A stretch of DNA of 64,000 nt from a bacterium (GCA_020350885.1 CP070727.1:344813-408812); one strand, 5' to 3'; positions 39,880-49,547 are shown, counted from the stretch's first letter. Numbers and translations: made by a program. The notes: generated by a model from the letters alone, not told the origin.

Positions 39880-40428
39880 CTAGCTAACGATACGAACGAA
39901 TTCATCGACCGGGAGACGCTCCGGCCGCCGCCCCTCGGTCTCGGTCTGCTTCTGCGACAGGTTCGGTGTCGGCGAAGCGGCGTGTCTACCGACCATGACG
40001 AGTGTGATGACCTTCATCTCATCCGGAATGGCAAGGATCTTCTTCACAGCTTCCTCGTCGAAGCCGGCAATCGGATGTGCCACGAGGCCGAGCTCGGTTG
40101 CCCGCATTATCATCAACCCGACGGAGAGACCCGTGTCAAAGAGGTAGTACTCCCTCCCGGTAATCTCACAATCATAATCGTGTCTGCTGTACACGGCGAC
40201 GATCAGCGAGGCGTCCCGGCACCATTCGTTTCCCTTCGAAAGGGCATCATGAAGCTCGGCGAGACGATTGCTTCCGAATACGAAGACGTAGCGCCATGGC
40301 TGTTTATTGAAACAGGAAGGGGCGAGGGACGAACACGTTGCGAGATCATGAACCAGATCGGTCGTGATCTCTACGGGCTCGAGCGATCGATAGGCCCTTC
40401 GCCTTTGAATTGCTACATGTACATCCAT
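39880..40428 (-). CDS. Nitroreductase-family (FMN) oxidoreductase
   Basis: About 182 residues, flavin-dependent nitroreductase fold: IQRRRAYRSLEPVEI at the start (phosphate-binding Arg cluster), SCFNKQPWRYVFV, FDTGLSVGLMIMRATELGL, and HPIAGFDEEAVKKIL. Short members reduce nitro compounds, quinones or flavins. The ATG at 40428 follows GGAG; an open frame to 40656 runs into ccsB and is rejected. The gene lies just after the cytochrome c assembly pair. Confidence 0.9.
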   Translation of the reverse strand: MDVHVAIQRRRAYRSLEPVEITTDLVHDLATCSSLAPSCFNKQPWRYVFVFGSNRLAELHDALSKGNEWCRDASLIVAVYSRHDYDCEITGREYYLFDTGLSVGLMIMRATELGLVAHPIAGFDEEAVKKILAIPDEMKVITLVMVGRHAASPTPNLSQKQTETEGRRPERLPVDEFVRIVS

Positions 40429-40454
40429 CTGTACCCGTCTCCTTTCTGCCGGTC

Positions 40455-41264
40455 TTAGATATAGGCGTGAAGTCCCCCGAAGAATAGATTCCCCACGAAC
40501 GAGATCACGAAGATCACAAACCCGACGATGGCACAGACGGCAAGCGCGCGCCCGCGCCACTTCCCGCGTATATCCTGGTGTAGAACCAGTGTATAGAAGA
40601 GCCATATCACCAGTGAGCCGGTCTCCTTTGGATCCCAGCTCCAGAATGATCCCCACGCCGACTGAGCCCAGATCGCACCGGCAAAGAGCGCACCGATCGT
40701 AAAGAGCGGATATCCTATACGGATCGAGCGTGAGATGAACTCCTCGAGAAAATCACGTGACGGGTAGAAGTCGGCCCCATCACCACCCCTATACCGGATC
40801 AGGTATACGATCCCTCCGCCCGCTGCTATGATAAATGCACCTTCGGCCAGGGCGGCCATCACCACGTGTATGTAAAACCAGTAGCTCTGCAAGGCCGGCA
40901 TGAGTTGCTTCGACGCTTCCTTGGGAAGCAGCGATGCTATGACGAGTACGATCAGCAGGATCGGAGTGATGATGACCCCGAACACCATCCGGCGAAACCT
41001 CGCGAGGATAACTACAAAGGCCACAGCGACGAGCCACGACATGGTGAGTGCATACTCGAACATCGTCGAGAAGGGAGGATGCGTGCTGATCCACCATCGT
41101 GCAATAAGGCCTGCGGTATGAAAGGCCAATGCGACACAGAAGAGTACGGTGGCCATGATACCGATACTCCGTCTCTTCAGGGAGACGAAGACGGTGTAGG
41201 CGAGAAACGATACCAGGTAACACCAGAAGCTGGTCCAGAAGAAATCGATATCGGCTGCATGCAT
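40455..41264 (-). CDS. CcsB/CcsA cytochrome c assembly protein
   Basis: About 269 residues, eight or so transmembrane helices. The tryptophan-rich WWD motif WGSFWSWDPKET (about 213-224) binds heme for ligation to apocytochrome c on the outside of the inner membrane. His-containing helices flank it. Partner of ResB, whose gene ends 21 bp upstream; together they form the system II heme-ligation machine. No CcmG-type thioredoxin is adjacent. Confidence 0.93.
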   Translation of the reverse strand: MHAADIDFFWTSFWCYLVSFLAYTVFVSLKRRSIGIMATVLFCVALAFHTAGLIARWWISTHPPFSTMFEYALTMSWLVAVAFVVILARFRRMVFGVIITPILLIVLVIASLLPKEASKQLMPALQSYWFYIHVVMAALAEGAFIIAAGGGIVYLIRYRGGDGADFYPSRDFLEEFISRSIRIGYPLFTIGALFAGAIWAQSAWGSFWSWDPKETGSLVIWLFYTLVLHQDIRGKWRGRALAVCAIVGFVIFVISFVGNLFFGGLHAYI

Positions 41265-41285
41265 TACACATCAACTCCCAACATA

Positions 41286-42761
41286 TCAGTGCAAACGGCT
41301 GCCGGCGATCGTCCCCCGCAGCTCGTCCTGTAATGCTCCCTTCAATCTCCCCAGCTCGCGCTCGAGACCGACTTTCCACCGGTACTCGATTCCCGCTATG
41401 ACGAGGCCTTCCGGACCGACGGCTCCCGAGATCAGGCGGTAGTTGAACAGTAAGAGAACGATCAAGCCTATCGTGGCGATGGCAATACCTCCAAGGAACA
41501 CGGACGATCCGGGATTGGTACCGATCTGGAGCCCCGTGAGGAGGACCGGCTCGATATCAGTGAGCACGAAGCTGCCAGTTTTCTCGAAACGGCTGTTGAA
41601 CCGCCGGTGGTGCAGAAAGAGCCATCCGCGCTCGGGCGCCCCTCCGCTCTGCACCTCGATCTCCAGCGCCGGGTTCGCCATCGTAGCACTCGCCGAATAC
41701 GGCCCCTGTGCCCCCACCCTGAAATCAGGTAGGAACCTCAGGGCGGAAAGCACCGCATCGCCCCCGGGTAGCTGAATCTCGTGCCCCGGCCTGACGGTAA
41801 GCGGTACCGTCCCCAGCCTGCCCTTTGCTGCGAACTCGATCCGGGCCCACCTGAATTCATCCTCATCCACGTAGTAGGAGCTCTGGTGAATGTCGAATTC
41901 CTTATAGTGCAGAGGATGATTGACCTCGATATCCGCGACGAGCACGGTATTACCCTCTTCGTTTATAACAGAAACCCTGGAGATATAGTCCCGTATCTCC
42001 AAACGCCCGGTTGTTATAATCCGGAAATCCTCGATACGAAGCGACTCGGAGCCTTCACCGAGGGGCAGGAGATCACCCGCCCGCCCGTAGAGCACCTCCG
42101 TCCACCCCCAGATACCCCCGATCACACCACCCACTGTGATGATGAGAATGCCGATATGAAAGAGAAAATTCCCCACGAACCGCCACCGTCCCCCCACAGC
42201 CGAGAAGAGGATCCCCCCCTCCCCGTCCCGTGAAGCCACACGGTACCCCTTGCGGGAGAGGACCGTTCTGACCCCCGCAAAGAGTGATTGCATGGTATCA
42301 TCGTCCGCCCGCTCATGGCGCCCGTATTTTTTCCCGTAATGGGTGAGCACATCACGCCCACCGCCCCGTGCTGCTGAGAGATCGCTCCAGGCGAACTCGA
42401 TGCGGGGAAGTTTCTTCGAGAGCGCCTTCGTACCGGCGGGTATTTTGATGCGGAAAGAACGAATGATGAATCGATTCCAGCGGGTTATCAAACAGAGTAG
42501 CAGAACGACAAAGAAGAGGGCAAGAACGGCGGTATACCAGAAGGAGTGGAACGGATCGTAGAGCCCGAAGAGATCAACCAACCACACCGCGGTCTTCCCC
42601 CAGAGCTTCACGTACATATCGCGCCGGTGCTCGAAATCCGCCGGAAAGACCTCGCTGCATATCCATCCGGCCGCGCTCGCGCCAAGCAGGACCGCAATGA
42701 CGGCTACGGCGAACCGGTAGGTTACGAGGTCTTCCCTGATTCTCTGTGCAAGATTCCGCAA
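41286..42761 (-). CDS. resB: ResB-family cytochrome c biogenesis protein
   Basis: About 491 residues. Three N-terminal helices (about 15-35, 67-92 and 190-215) and a long periplasmic region rich in beta structure are as in ResB. A last helix (about 415-440) precedes a charged C-terminus. Motifs: YDPFHSFWYTAVLALFF, VGNFLFHIGILIITVGGVIGG, and DIEVNHPLHYKEFDIHQSSYYV. The start is TTG at 42761, with AAAGG 7 nt upstream. It works with CcsB. A promoter with an operator-like repeat lies upstream (42785-42814). Confidence 0.91.
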   Translation of the reverse strand: MRNLAQRIREDLVTYRFAVAVIAVLLGASAAGWICSEVFPADFEHRRDMYVKLWGKTAVWLVDLFGLYDPFHSFWYTAVLALFFVVLLLCLITRWNRFIIRSFRIKIPAGTKALSKKLPRIEFAWSDLSAARGGGRDVLTHYGKKYGRHERADDDTMQSLFAGVRTVLSRKGYRVASRDGEGGILFSAVGGRWRFVGNFLFHIGILIITVGGVIGGIWGWTEVLYGRAGDLLPLGEGSESLRIEDFRIITTGRLEIRDYISRVSVINEEGNTVLVADIEVNHPLHYKEFDIHQSSYYVDEDEFRWARIEFAAKGRLGTVPLTVRPGHEIQLPGGDAVLSALRFLPDFRVGAQGPYSASATMANPALEIEVQSGGAPERGWLFLHHRRFNSRFEKTGSFVLTDIEPVLLTGLQIGTNPGSSVFLGGIAIATIGLIVLLLFNYRLISGAVGPEGLVIAGIEYRWKVGLERELGRLKGALQDELRGTIAGSRLH

Positions 42762-42784
42762 TCCGACACCTTTCTGTCTGCGCT

Positions 42785-42814
42785 ATAGTAAACTGGAACG
42801 GATGTTCCATGCAA
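42785..42814 (-). promoter_or_regulatory. Candidate resB-ccsB promoter with operator-like repeat in the spacer
   Basis: Minus strand: TTGCAT (42814-42809), an 18-bp spacer and TACTAT (42790-42785). Between them lies the inverted repeat TGGAAC-GGAT-GTTCCA (42794-42809), the usual place for a repressor or redox regulator site. Confidence 0.45.
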
Positions 42815-42916
42815 GGGGCGAGCTGAAGTGAATTCTATTTGCCCCTCGCACCATAAAAGGTTATAAACGTATGATGATCGATCCGTTCCGTACATCGATC
42901 GTTTACGATCCGACAC

Positions 42917-44617
42917 GTGGCGGGAAAGGTGATCACCGGAAAAAGATTCATACGTTGCTCGATATGCATCCTGCTTGCGCTTGTGCTCGGCATGTGCGGC
43001 GGGAAGGGTGAGGATCCCCAGAGTGAGGCCCGGTATGCAGAGTTCGAGCGGAAAATCGTAGACCTGTACTGCGATCTTCATCCACTCGTCAGCTCGAGGC
43101 TCGGACTCTACCGGGCCGATTCACTCCTCTTCACTTTCTCGGAGCGAGAGCTCGTCGAGGCTGCGCATCGCCTGAACGGCCTGCTCGACGATCTCGATGG
43201 ATTCGATCTCTCGGCTCTTGCACCTCATCGCATCGATAACCTCGAGTTGCTCGCCAACTGGATCAAGGGTGAGCTCTTTGCACTGGAGACCGTCCGGAAT
43301 CATCGGAGGAACCCATTGCTCTACTGCTGGATGATCGAGGAGGCCCTCTGCGGCCCATGCACGAGGATCGATGCCCCCTACGACGGAGAGCGTGCCGCCT
43401 ACGAAAAGCGTATCGCCCGGATTCCCGCACTTTGTGCACATGCCAGGGACCACCTTACTGATCCTGCGCAGCCACACGTGAGGCTGTCGATCGATCTCCT
43501 CGACCGGCTCCTCACCTTATTTGCAGAGATCGAGGCCCGTGCATCGAGACGGTATGGCTCGCCGATCGGACCGATCGACGAAGTGAGAAGTGCCGTCGAA
43601 GAATTCCTTGACTACATCGAATATGACCTCTCGCAGTATGCGTTCGGGCGCTTGATACTCGGCTCCGAAAACCTCTCCAAGATCCTGATTTACGACGAGC
43701 TCCTCGACATCGATGTGAACAAGATGGTACAAGAGGCGGAACGGGCGATCCGCAAGCTCGAGAGCCAGGCCCTGTCTCTCGAGAAGAGCCTGGAGAGCAT
43801 TGCCGTGCCCGGGGAAGACATGCTCTGCACCGGGATGCCGATCGACTCGTGCATCAAGGAGCTCATCTCAGAGATCGACACCAGGAGTTACGAAGGAAAA
43901 CTGATTGAGCGTATTGAGGAGGAAAGAATAGAAATTGTATTCAACGGGTGCCGGGATGCCTCCGGTGAGCTGCCCGCAAATCCCTATCTCACGATACCGC
44001 CACCGGACGAACCGTTCTCGTTCGCGGTATTCACACCGCCCTTCTCGGGACGGGACGCTGCCACCTCCCTCTACATGCCGCGTAATCTTCCGGATGATAC
44101 GGATACACTGCTCTACCAGCTTCTATCCGCTTCTGCAATCGTACGATCGATCGGATTCGAACGGATAGAGAGGGGGGACACGTTGCGCACCATCGTCGGC
44201 GGGCAGACGTTTCGTATAGCCTGGAGGATCCACAACCTGATGGATTGTATCGAGACCTTCCCCGAAAAAAGGCTCCTGTTGCAGTCGATATTCATGCGGG
44301 AGAAGATCCACGCCCTTGCACGGATGATCGTCGTCTTCAAACTGCATGCAGGAACATTCACCTCCGAGTCCGCCATCGAGTACCTGTCCACCACGGCCGG
44401 TGTGTCCATGCGACGTGCCGGGTACGAGGTCACCCTCGCCGCTTCTTCCCCTTCACTGGCCTACAGTGGATTATGCATCCTCATGCTCGAAGAGATGGTA
44501 AAGAAAGCCGGCCTGGCAAGGGGCAGAAAGAAACCGCATCGGTTCGTACGGCAACTCCTCCTCGACAATCTCGACCTGCCGCTCCCTATGATCCAAAACA
44601 GAATTCCCGGGAAGTGA
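42917..44617 (+). CDS. DUF885-family lipoprotein lacking the HExxH motif
   Basis: About 566 residues. A lipobox-like LGMCG ends the leader (about 27). The middle and C-terminal parts match DUF885 peptidase-like proteins, including the tail RMIVVFKLHAGTF...AIEYLS and SPSLAYSGLCILMLEEM. The family's catalytic HEa.PGHH motif is absent from the whole protein; the region where it should lie reads SASAIVRSIGFERIERGD. I infer a catalytically dead, possibly scaffolding or binding, descendant. The start GTG 42917 has no clear ribosome site; GTG 42929 is an alternative. Confidence 0.78.
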   Translation: MAGKVITGKRFIRCSICILLALVLGMCGGKGEDPQSEARYAEFERKIVDLYCDLHPLVSSRLGLYRADSLLFTFSERELVEAAHRLNGLLDDLDGFDLSALAPHRIDNLELLANWIKGELFALETVRNHRRNPLLYCWMIEEALCGPCTRIDAPYDGERAAYEKRIARIPALCAHARDHLTDPAQPHVRLSIDLLDRLLTLFAEIEARASRRYGSPIGPIDEVRSAVEEFLDYIEYDLSQYAFGRLILGSENLSKILIYDELLDIDVNKMVQEAERAIRKLESQALSLEKSLESIAVPGEDMLCTGMPIDSCIKELISEIDTRSYEGKLIERIEEERIEIVFNGCRDASGELPANPYLTIPPPDEPFSFAVFTPPFSGRDAATSLYMPRNLPDDTDTLLYQLLSASAIVRSIGFERIERGDTLRTIVGGQTFRIAWRIHNLMDCIETFPEKRLLLQSIFMREKIHALARMIVVFKLHAGTFTSESAIEYLSTTAGVSMRRAGYEVTLAASSPSLAYSGLCILMLEEMVKKAGLARGRKKPHRFVRQLLLDNLDLPLPMIQNRIPGK

Positions 44618-44711
44618 TGGTATACGGTGGGCCTCCCGCAGGGTAGCCGGTCACGGGGTCATCCGGTTCGGCCGGTCTCGAAACGAGTGGGAAGGGAAGG
44701 TGCGAAATCGC

Positions 44712-46442
44712 CTACCTGTTCCGGCCAAACGGTGCATCGGGCGCCTCGAAGACGATCTCACCGCCCAGGATCGTGGCCAGCACCCGTATATCCGGTATCC
44801 TTTCCGGCTCAATACGCATGATGTCCTCCGAGAGGACGATGAAATCTGCGAGTTTGCCTGGTGTAATGGTGCCGCGCAGGTCCTCCTCATGGGCGGCGTA
44901 GGCCGCATCGATGGAAAACGCCCGCACCGCCTCATCGACCGTCAGGCACTGATCGGGTATCCATCCACCCGGCGGACTCCCCCCGCGGTCCATTCGTGTC
45001 ACCGCCGCATATATCCCCAGCAGCGGATCTATCGATTCGACCGGGAAATCAGAACCGCCGGGAATTCTGCAGCCGGAGGAGACGAGGGAACGCCACGCGT
45101 AGGCGCCGGCCAGCCGTTGCTCGCCGAGGCGCGCACCCGCCCACGGCATGTCGGATGTGCAGTGCGTGAATTGCATGGATGGTAGAACGCCGAGCCGGGC
45201 GAACCGGCCTATATCCTCCGGTGCGATCACCTGGGCATGCTCTACCCGGTGCCGCATATCGGAGGCGGGATACTCGGCGAGAATCCGCTCCAGTATATCG
45301 AGCATCATTCTGTTGCCGCCATCACCGATGGCATGAGTCGCCGTCTGGAACCCCTTCCGGTGACATCTCATGATCCTGCGATACAGCGTCTCGGGGTCCT
45401 CCACCACGATGCCCCTGTTACCGGGATCGTCGGAATAATCCTCGAGCAAAGCGGCGCTCCGCGCCCCCAGTGAACCATCGGCGTAGAATTTCACACCGAC
45501 GACCGAAAGGCGGTTATCGGCGTATCCCCTGAGCGGCCCGGCGGCGAGAAGGCTGTCGAGATCCTCCTCGTCATTACTGAAATAGAGTGTGAGCCTGAAC
45601 GGCAGCTCCTCCCGATCGAACAGCTCGCGGTAGATTGAAATCGTCTCACTCCCGACACCCATCTCGTGCACACCGACGAGCCCGGTGGAGAGGCATTCAC
45701 GGGCCGCCTGCCGTATAAGCAGCCTCTTCTGCTGGCGTGTCAGGGTCGGTACCGCGTCGCTGACAAGGTCGATGGCGTTATCGATGAGCAGGCCTGTCGG
45801 TACTCCGTTTCCATCCCGCACGATCTTCCCGCCCCCCGGGTCGATCGTGGTTCCTGTAATTCCGGCCAGACGCAGAGCCTCGGAGTTCGCAACGGCCGCA
45901 TGTCCGCACACCCTGACCAGAAACACCGGATTATTCGGGGCCAGTGAGTCGAGCGCACCCTTCCCGGGGAAGTGCGGATCAGGCCAGTCATTCTGATCCC
46001 AGCCACGCCCGACGATCCATGCACCCTCACCGGCCGACCGCAATCGATCGGTGAGCCTGTCGAGCACCTCGGTAAACGATTTGGTTCCAACCAGATCAAC
46101 CTTCTCTTTCACCTTGGCATAACCCATGAAATGAGCATGCGCATCGATGAGTCCCGGTATGACCGTCTTTTGGCCGAGGTCGAACCGTTGGGCCTGCGGA
46201 CCGCAGGTAGCGAGGAGCTCGCGTGAGTCCCCGACCGTTACGATGCGGCCGCCCCCGACGGCGACCGCCTCGGCACGGGGCAGTTCTGCATCCAAGGTAT
46301 ACAGTTTTCCGTTGTAGAACACGGCCTCCACTCTCGCACGTCCCTTAATCTCCGCTGCAGCGCCCCCACGACCGCCGGACCATGTCATCGCCACGATACA
46401 CGCTGCCAAGAGTAACAGGCAGATAACCGTTTCCCGGTTCAT
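44712..46442 (-). CDS. Amidohydrolase (YtcJ/Amidohydro_3 type), exported
   Basis: About 576 residues with a hydrophobic N-terminus (about 6-22; ICLLLLAACIVAMTW), probably a signal peptide. The metal-dependent hydrolase signature IPGLIDAHAHFMG (about 96-108) is followed by an N-terminal composite beta domain and HRVEHAQVI, with a late PGGSDFPVESIDP containing the catalytic Asp. TLDAELPRAEAVAVGGGRI opens the fold. The YtcJ/NfdA group acts on amides or formamides; substrate unknown. Confidence 0.9.
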   Translation of the reverse strand: MNRETVICLLLLAACIVAMTWSGGRGGAAAEIKGRARVEAVFYNGKLYTLDAELPRAEAVAVGGGRIVTVGDSRELLATCGPQAQRFDLGQKTVIPGLIDAHAHFMGYAKVKEKVDLVGTKSFTEVLDRLTDRLRSAGEGAWIVGRGWDQNDWPDPHFPGKGALDSLAPNNPVFLVRVCGHAAVANSEALRLAGITGTTIDPGGGKIVRDGNGVPTGLLIDNAIDLVSDAVPTLTRQQKRLLIRQAARECLSTGLVGVHEMGVGSETISIYRELFDREELPFRLTLYFSNDEEDLDSLLAAGPLRGYADNRLSVVGVKFYADGSLGARSAALLEDYSDDPGNRGIVVEDPETLYRRIMRCHRKGFQTATHAIGDGGNRMMLDILERILAEYPASDMRHRVEHAQVIAPEDIGRFARLGVLPSMQFTHCTSDMPWAGARLGEQRLAGAYAWRSLVSSGCRIPGGSDFPVESIDPLLGIYAAVTRMDRGGSPPGGWIPDQCLTVDEAVRAFSIDAAYAAHEEDLRGTITPGKLADFIVLSEDIMRIEPERIPDIRVLATILGGEIVFEAPDAPFGRNR

Positions 46443-46499
46443 CGCTCCTAGCTCCCCTGCACCGGACGATCTGTCACGGGCATTGGCGTCAAGTCATTG

Positions 46500-46616
46500 C
46501 GGTTGCCACCGCCCGCCTTCCTGCGGAAAACGGTCTACGTGTGCCGGGCAACCGGAAGTGAAACTACCACACAATTTCCATACAGTCGAGGTAAAAAGGA
46601 TTGTTCTTCGGTTGCC
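46500..46616. repeat. Three copies of octamer CGGTTGCC in a divergent promoter region
   Basis: CGGTTGCC occurs at 46500-46507 and 46609-46616, and as its reverse complement GGCAACCG at 46547-46554. The first two can pair as a long-loop hairpin. The last overlaps a candidate -35 (TTGCCT 46612-46617) followed 16 bp later by TTATCA (46634-46639) for the rhomboid gene. They could be regulator sites. Confidence 0.4.
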
Positions 46617-46673
46617 TGATATCGGACAATTCATTATCATCTTAGGGATCAGGTTGGAATGCAAAGGAAACGT

Positions 46674-47492
46674 ATGATGCAGTACTACTACCGGCAATCG
46701 GGGAATCCGTTCGTGAATGTATGGCGTCGAAGCCTGGTCAACAAGATCATCTTCATCAACGTCGCCGTCTTTATAGTCCTGCTGTTCCTCGATCGCTCGA
46801 TCACCATGCCAGCATTCAGCCTCGTTCCGAGATTTGTCGTGACGAAAGGGTATGTCTGGCAGCTCGTCACCTACATGTTCATTCACTATGATTTTATCCA
46901 TATCGCACTAAACATGTTCGTCATCTGGATGTTTGGAACCATCCTCGAAAGCAGCTGGGGAAGCAGTCGGTTCTTGCGGTTCTATCTATTCTGCGGTCTC
47001 GGTGGTGCCGTCTTGAGCTTCCTTCCTCCGTCCTTCAACTCCTTCATTTACGGTGCCTCCGGAGCCGCCTACGGTGCCCTTGCCGCGTTCGCGGTTCTCT
47101 ATCCCTACAACGAAATCTATTTTCTGGGGATCTTCCCCGTGAAAGCCCGTACACTCGTCATCGTATTCGTTGCAATCGAGCTGCTCCTCGGATTCAGCGG
47201 AGGAACGGGGATAGCCCATCTCGCACATCTCGGCGGCATGGTTGCGGGGGTACTGTACACGAGGCGTGATCACCGGGGGTGGTGGTTCTGGTCGAAGATC
47301 GATGCGCTCGTACCGAAACTTCCGGTTCGCATATCATTCGACCGGGATGCCCAATCGCAGAACGATGATATCGATGATCCGGGGAAGATCGACTCGATAC
47401 TCGATAAGATCGCCGCAAAGGGATACGAAAATCTCACCGAGACCGAAAAGCGGATACTGGAGAATTATTCACGGAAAACGCAGAAGCATTAG
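46674..47492 (+). CDS. Rhomboid-family intramembrane serine protease
   Basis: About 272 residues, six-helix rhomboid core plus a hydrophilic C-terminal tail. Catalytic Ser in GASGAAYGALAAF and His in AHLAHLGG, with HYDFIHIALNMFVIWMFG upstream (the HxxxN-type helix). Cleaves transmembrane substrates within the bilayer. The start is ATG 46674 or 46677, since AAAGGA lies just upstream; ATG 46659 is the longer option. The tail (about 215-272) carries charged residues DDIDDPGKID, perhaps for substrate or partner binding. Confidence 0.9.
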   Translation: MMQYYYRQSGNPFVNVWRRSLVNKIIFINVAVFIVLLFLDRSITMPAFSLVPRFVVTKGYVWQLVTYMFIHYDFIHIALNMFVIWMFGTILESSWGSSRFLRFYLFCGLGGAVLSFLPPSFNSFIYGASGAAYGALAAFAVLYPYNEIYFLGIFPVKARTLVIVFVAIELLLGFSGGTGIAHLAHLGGMVAGVLYTRRDHRGWWFWSKIDALVPKLPVRISFDRDAQSQNDDIDDPGKIDSILDKIAAKGYENLTETEKRILENYSRKTQKH

Positions 47493-47558
47493 CCCCATCG
47501 ACGCCCTACAGCTCCTCCGGGGCAGCGCCAATGCTACATCCACGCCGGGACCCGTACG

Positions 47559-48113
47559 CTACCCGTCCAAACCGCCGGATGCGCTCTCGTAGGCTTCCTT
47601 CTCCTCCTCGCTCAGATCACGAGACGGGATGCCGTCACGTACATCGAGGGCGTACCCCCTCGTCGAGTTCCTCCCGACGAGATTGGTCAGGATGAAACCG
47701 TTCTTTTCCTTTGTGAGCATACAGAGGGAATAGCTCTGCATTCCGCCGACATCCTCGAAGGCGTTGTACTTGACGAGCCCCACACCGGTGTAGCAGTTGT
47801 CGAGGCGCTTCCGAACGGCCCTGAGCTCTTCGGCATGACCCTGTAGGTATGCCCGATTCTCATCGACACCCCTCAGCAGCTCCTCGAGAGCCCGCTCTGC
47901 GCCCTTCTCCGCATAGATTTCAGACATGCCTCGGAAGGGTTGCCTCAACCGTCGTACATCCCTTGCGATGAAGACGATCGCCACGACGGCCGCCACAGCA
48001 AGCACGAGGGATACGATAATCAGGACGTGTCCGTAGGTAGCAATAAACCCGCTCAAATCCAGGAAGACCGACCCCCTTTCCTCTGTCGAACGGGATTCAG
48101 GGTAAAAAAACAC
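47559..48113 (-). CDS. DUF4446-family membrane-associated protein
   Basis: About 184 residues. One N-terminal helix (about 27-50; VLIIVSLVLAVAAVVAIVFIA), a coiled-coil stretch, then the DUF4446 signature VGLVKYNAFEDVGGMQSYSL and ILTNLVGRNSTRGYALDV, ending LSEEEKEAYESA. The family is best known from Firmicutes, often near chromosome partition genes; its function is not established. The GTG at 48113 has no good ribosome site; a TTG near codon 20 may be the true start. Confidence 0.83.
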   Translation of the reverse strand: MFFYPESRSTEERGSVFLDLSGFIATYGHVLIIVSLVLAVAAVVAIVFIARDVRRLRQPFRGMSEIYAEKGAERALEELLRGVDENRAYLQGHAEELRAVRKRLDNCYTGVGLVKYNAFEDVGGMQSYSLCMLTKEKNGFILTNLVGRNSTRGYALDVRDGIPSRDLSEEEKEAYESASGGLDG

Positions 48114-48140
48114 ACGTTCCGTGTAAAGTAATTTTTCGTG

Positions 48141-49547
48141 CTACCTGATACGGACACGGTATGTGAGAAGGGACGAACCCTCCGCCTTGACCGGAATGAA
48201 GAAGTGCACCATGTGCGCGGAGACCTTCTTCGGCTCGTGCGACGAGGAGAGCACCTCCCAGTCCCCCGGCACCTGTTCGATCACCTTGACGGTTACATCC
48301 TCTTTTTTTGCATTCCGGATGGTGATCTTGTATTCGTACTCGTACACCTTTCCTCTGGAGATGACCTCGTAATCGACCTGTACGCGCTCCGCCGTGATGT
48401 CGAACGCCTCCCCGAGCTGGAGCGAGACCTTCTCGCCCCGGGGGGTATGGTCGATGCGGTCTTCCCCGACAAGCTGGAGGCTCCCTTCGGAATCTGCCTT
48501 GTACATACGAAAGATCCCGGCGGGCAGCGGCTCGCCGAGATTGTTCTCTTTCGAGTTCTCGAAGTGCACCATTACCGTTATATGCTCCTTGACCGTCTCT
48601 CCCATGCGCGAACGGCGGTCGAACCACATCCTCCCGGCGGGAAGAACGTATTCCTTGTCTATTCCGACATCGTGCGCCTTGAGGAGCTCCACCTGCTTTG
48701 TCTGCCGGTCCTTGAGTGTGGTGCGCCGCCTGAGCGTGTAGAGATGGTACTCGAAGAACTCCTCCTCAACGACACCAGCCTTCAGGGCGAGTGCATCGTA
48801 TTCGGCCTGCGTCCGTCTCGGCATACGTTTCCTCTCACGGTGAATCGTGCCGGCCACGAGCTTCAGTTTCGCGTTCTCGAACCCGGCGCCACTCGTATTG
48901 GTGAGAGTCACCCAGCCGGTAAGATTCATCGTGCGATCGTCCGCATCGAGGACGGCCACGTAGTCCGCCTTCCAATTCATACCGGAGGTCAGATATGAGA
49001 CCTCTACTCGGCCGTCACCGCCTCTGGAATCGAGCAACCACACGAGTGTCGGCCGTGCGATGAGATTCTCCGGCAACTCCGGCAGGACGACACGCCCGGG
49101 ATAGCCGACGTGTATCTCCTCCCCTATTCTGTATACGGGCCCTCCGCTGGTACTGAGAAGCGTCGCTGCAACCCTCCGCTCTTCACCCGTCTGTGGGTGC
49201 TTTACGTAGAGATCGACCTGGCGACCCACATATTTCTCCATGAGCTTTTCGGGGCTGATGAGATCGTACTCGTAATTCTGCTCGAGAACCATGAAATCAC
49301 GCAGCCCTCCGAGAACAGAGACGCTCACCGACGTCGGATCGATTCCCGCCGTGACATCCTCGAACCGCAGCGATACGGTCCCCCGGGGGATTGTGAGTGA
49401 TCTCACTTCACGGACGAGTCCGAGGTTCTGGTTGTAGATCGTGACCGACACATCGTGACGGTCCGATGCGGTACTTTCTCTGACTTCGGCCTGGACACCG
49501 AAGGATACAGACACGGCCAGTGCGATCAGGAGAAAACGTTTCAGCAT
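48141..49547 (-). CDS. DUF4139-domain secreted protein
   Basis: About 468 residues with a signal peptide (about 1-21; FLLIALAVSVSFGVQA). The DUF4139 beta-rich body contains VTIYNQNLGLVREVRSL, YLTSGMNWKADYVAVLD (a strong family signature) and ends in a beta-sandwich (YEYEYKITIRNAKKEDVTV). Related to mucoidy-inhibitor-like proteins; function unknown. The ATG at 49547 is 7 nt after AAGGAGG. An open frame continuing to 49751 crosses the tRNA-Leu gene and is not coding. Confidence 0.87.
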   Translation of the reverse strand: MLKRFLLIALAVSVSFGVQAEVRESTASDRHDVSVTIYNQNLGLVREVRSLTIPRGTVSLRFEDVTAGIDPTSVSVSVLGGLRDFMVLEQNYEYDLISPEKLMEKYVGRQVDLYVKHPQTGEERRVAATLLSTSGGPVYRIGEEIHVGYPGRVVLPELPENLIARPTLVWLLDSRGGDGRVEVSYLTSGMNWKADYVAVLDADDRTMNLTGWVTLTNTSGAGFENAKLKLVAGTIHRERKRMPRRTQAEYDALALKAGVVEEEFFEYHLYTLRRRTTLKDRQTKQVELLKAHDVGIDKEYVLPAGRMWFDRRSRMGETVKEHITVMVHFENSKENNLGEPLPAGIFRMYKADSEGSLQLVGEDRIDHTPRGEKVSLQLGEAFDITAERVQVDYEVISRGKVYEYEYKITIRNAKKEDVTVKVIEQVPGDWEVLSSSHEPKKVSAHMVHFFIPVKAEGSSLLTYRVRIR

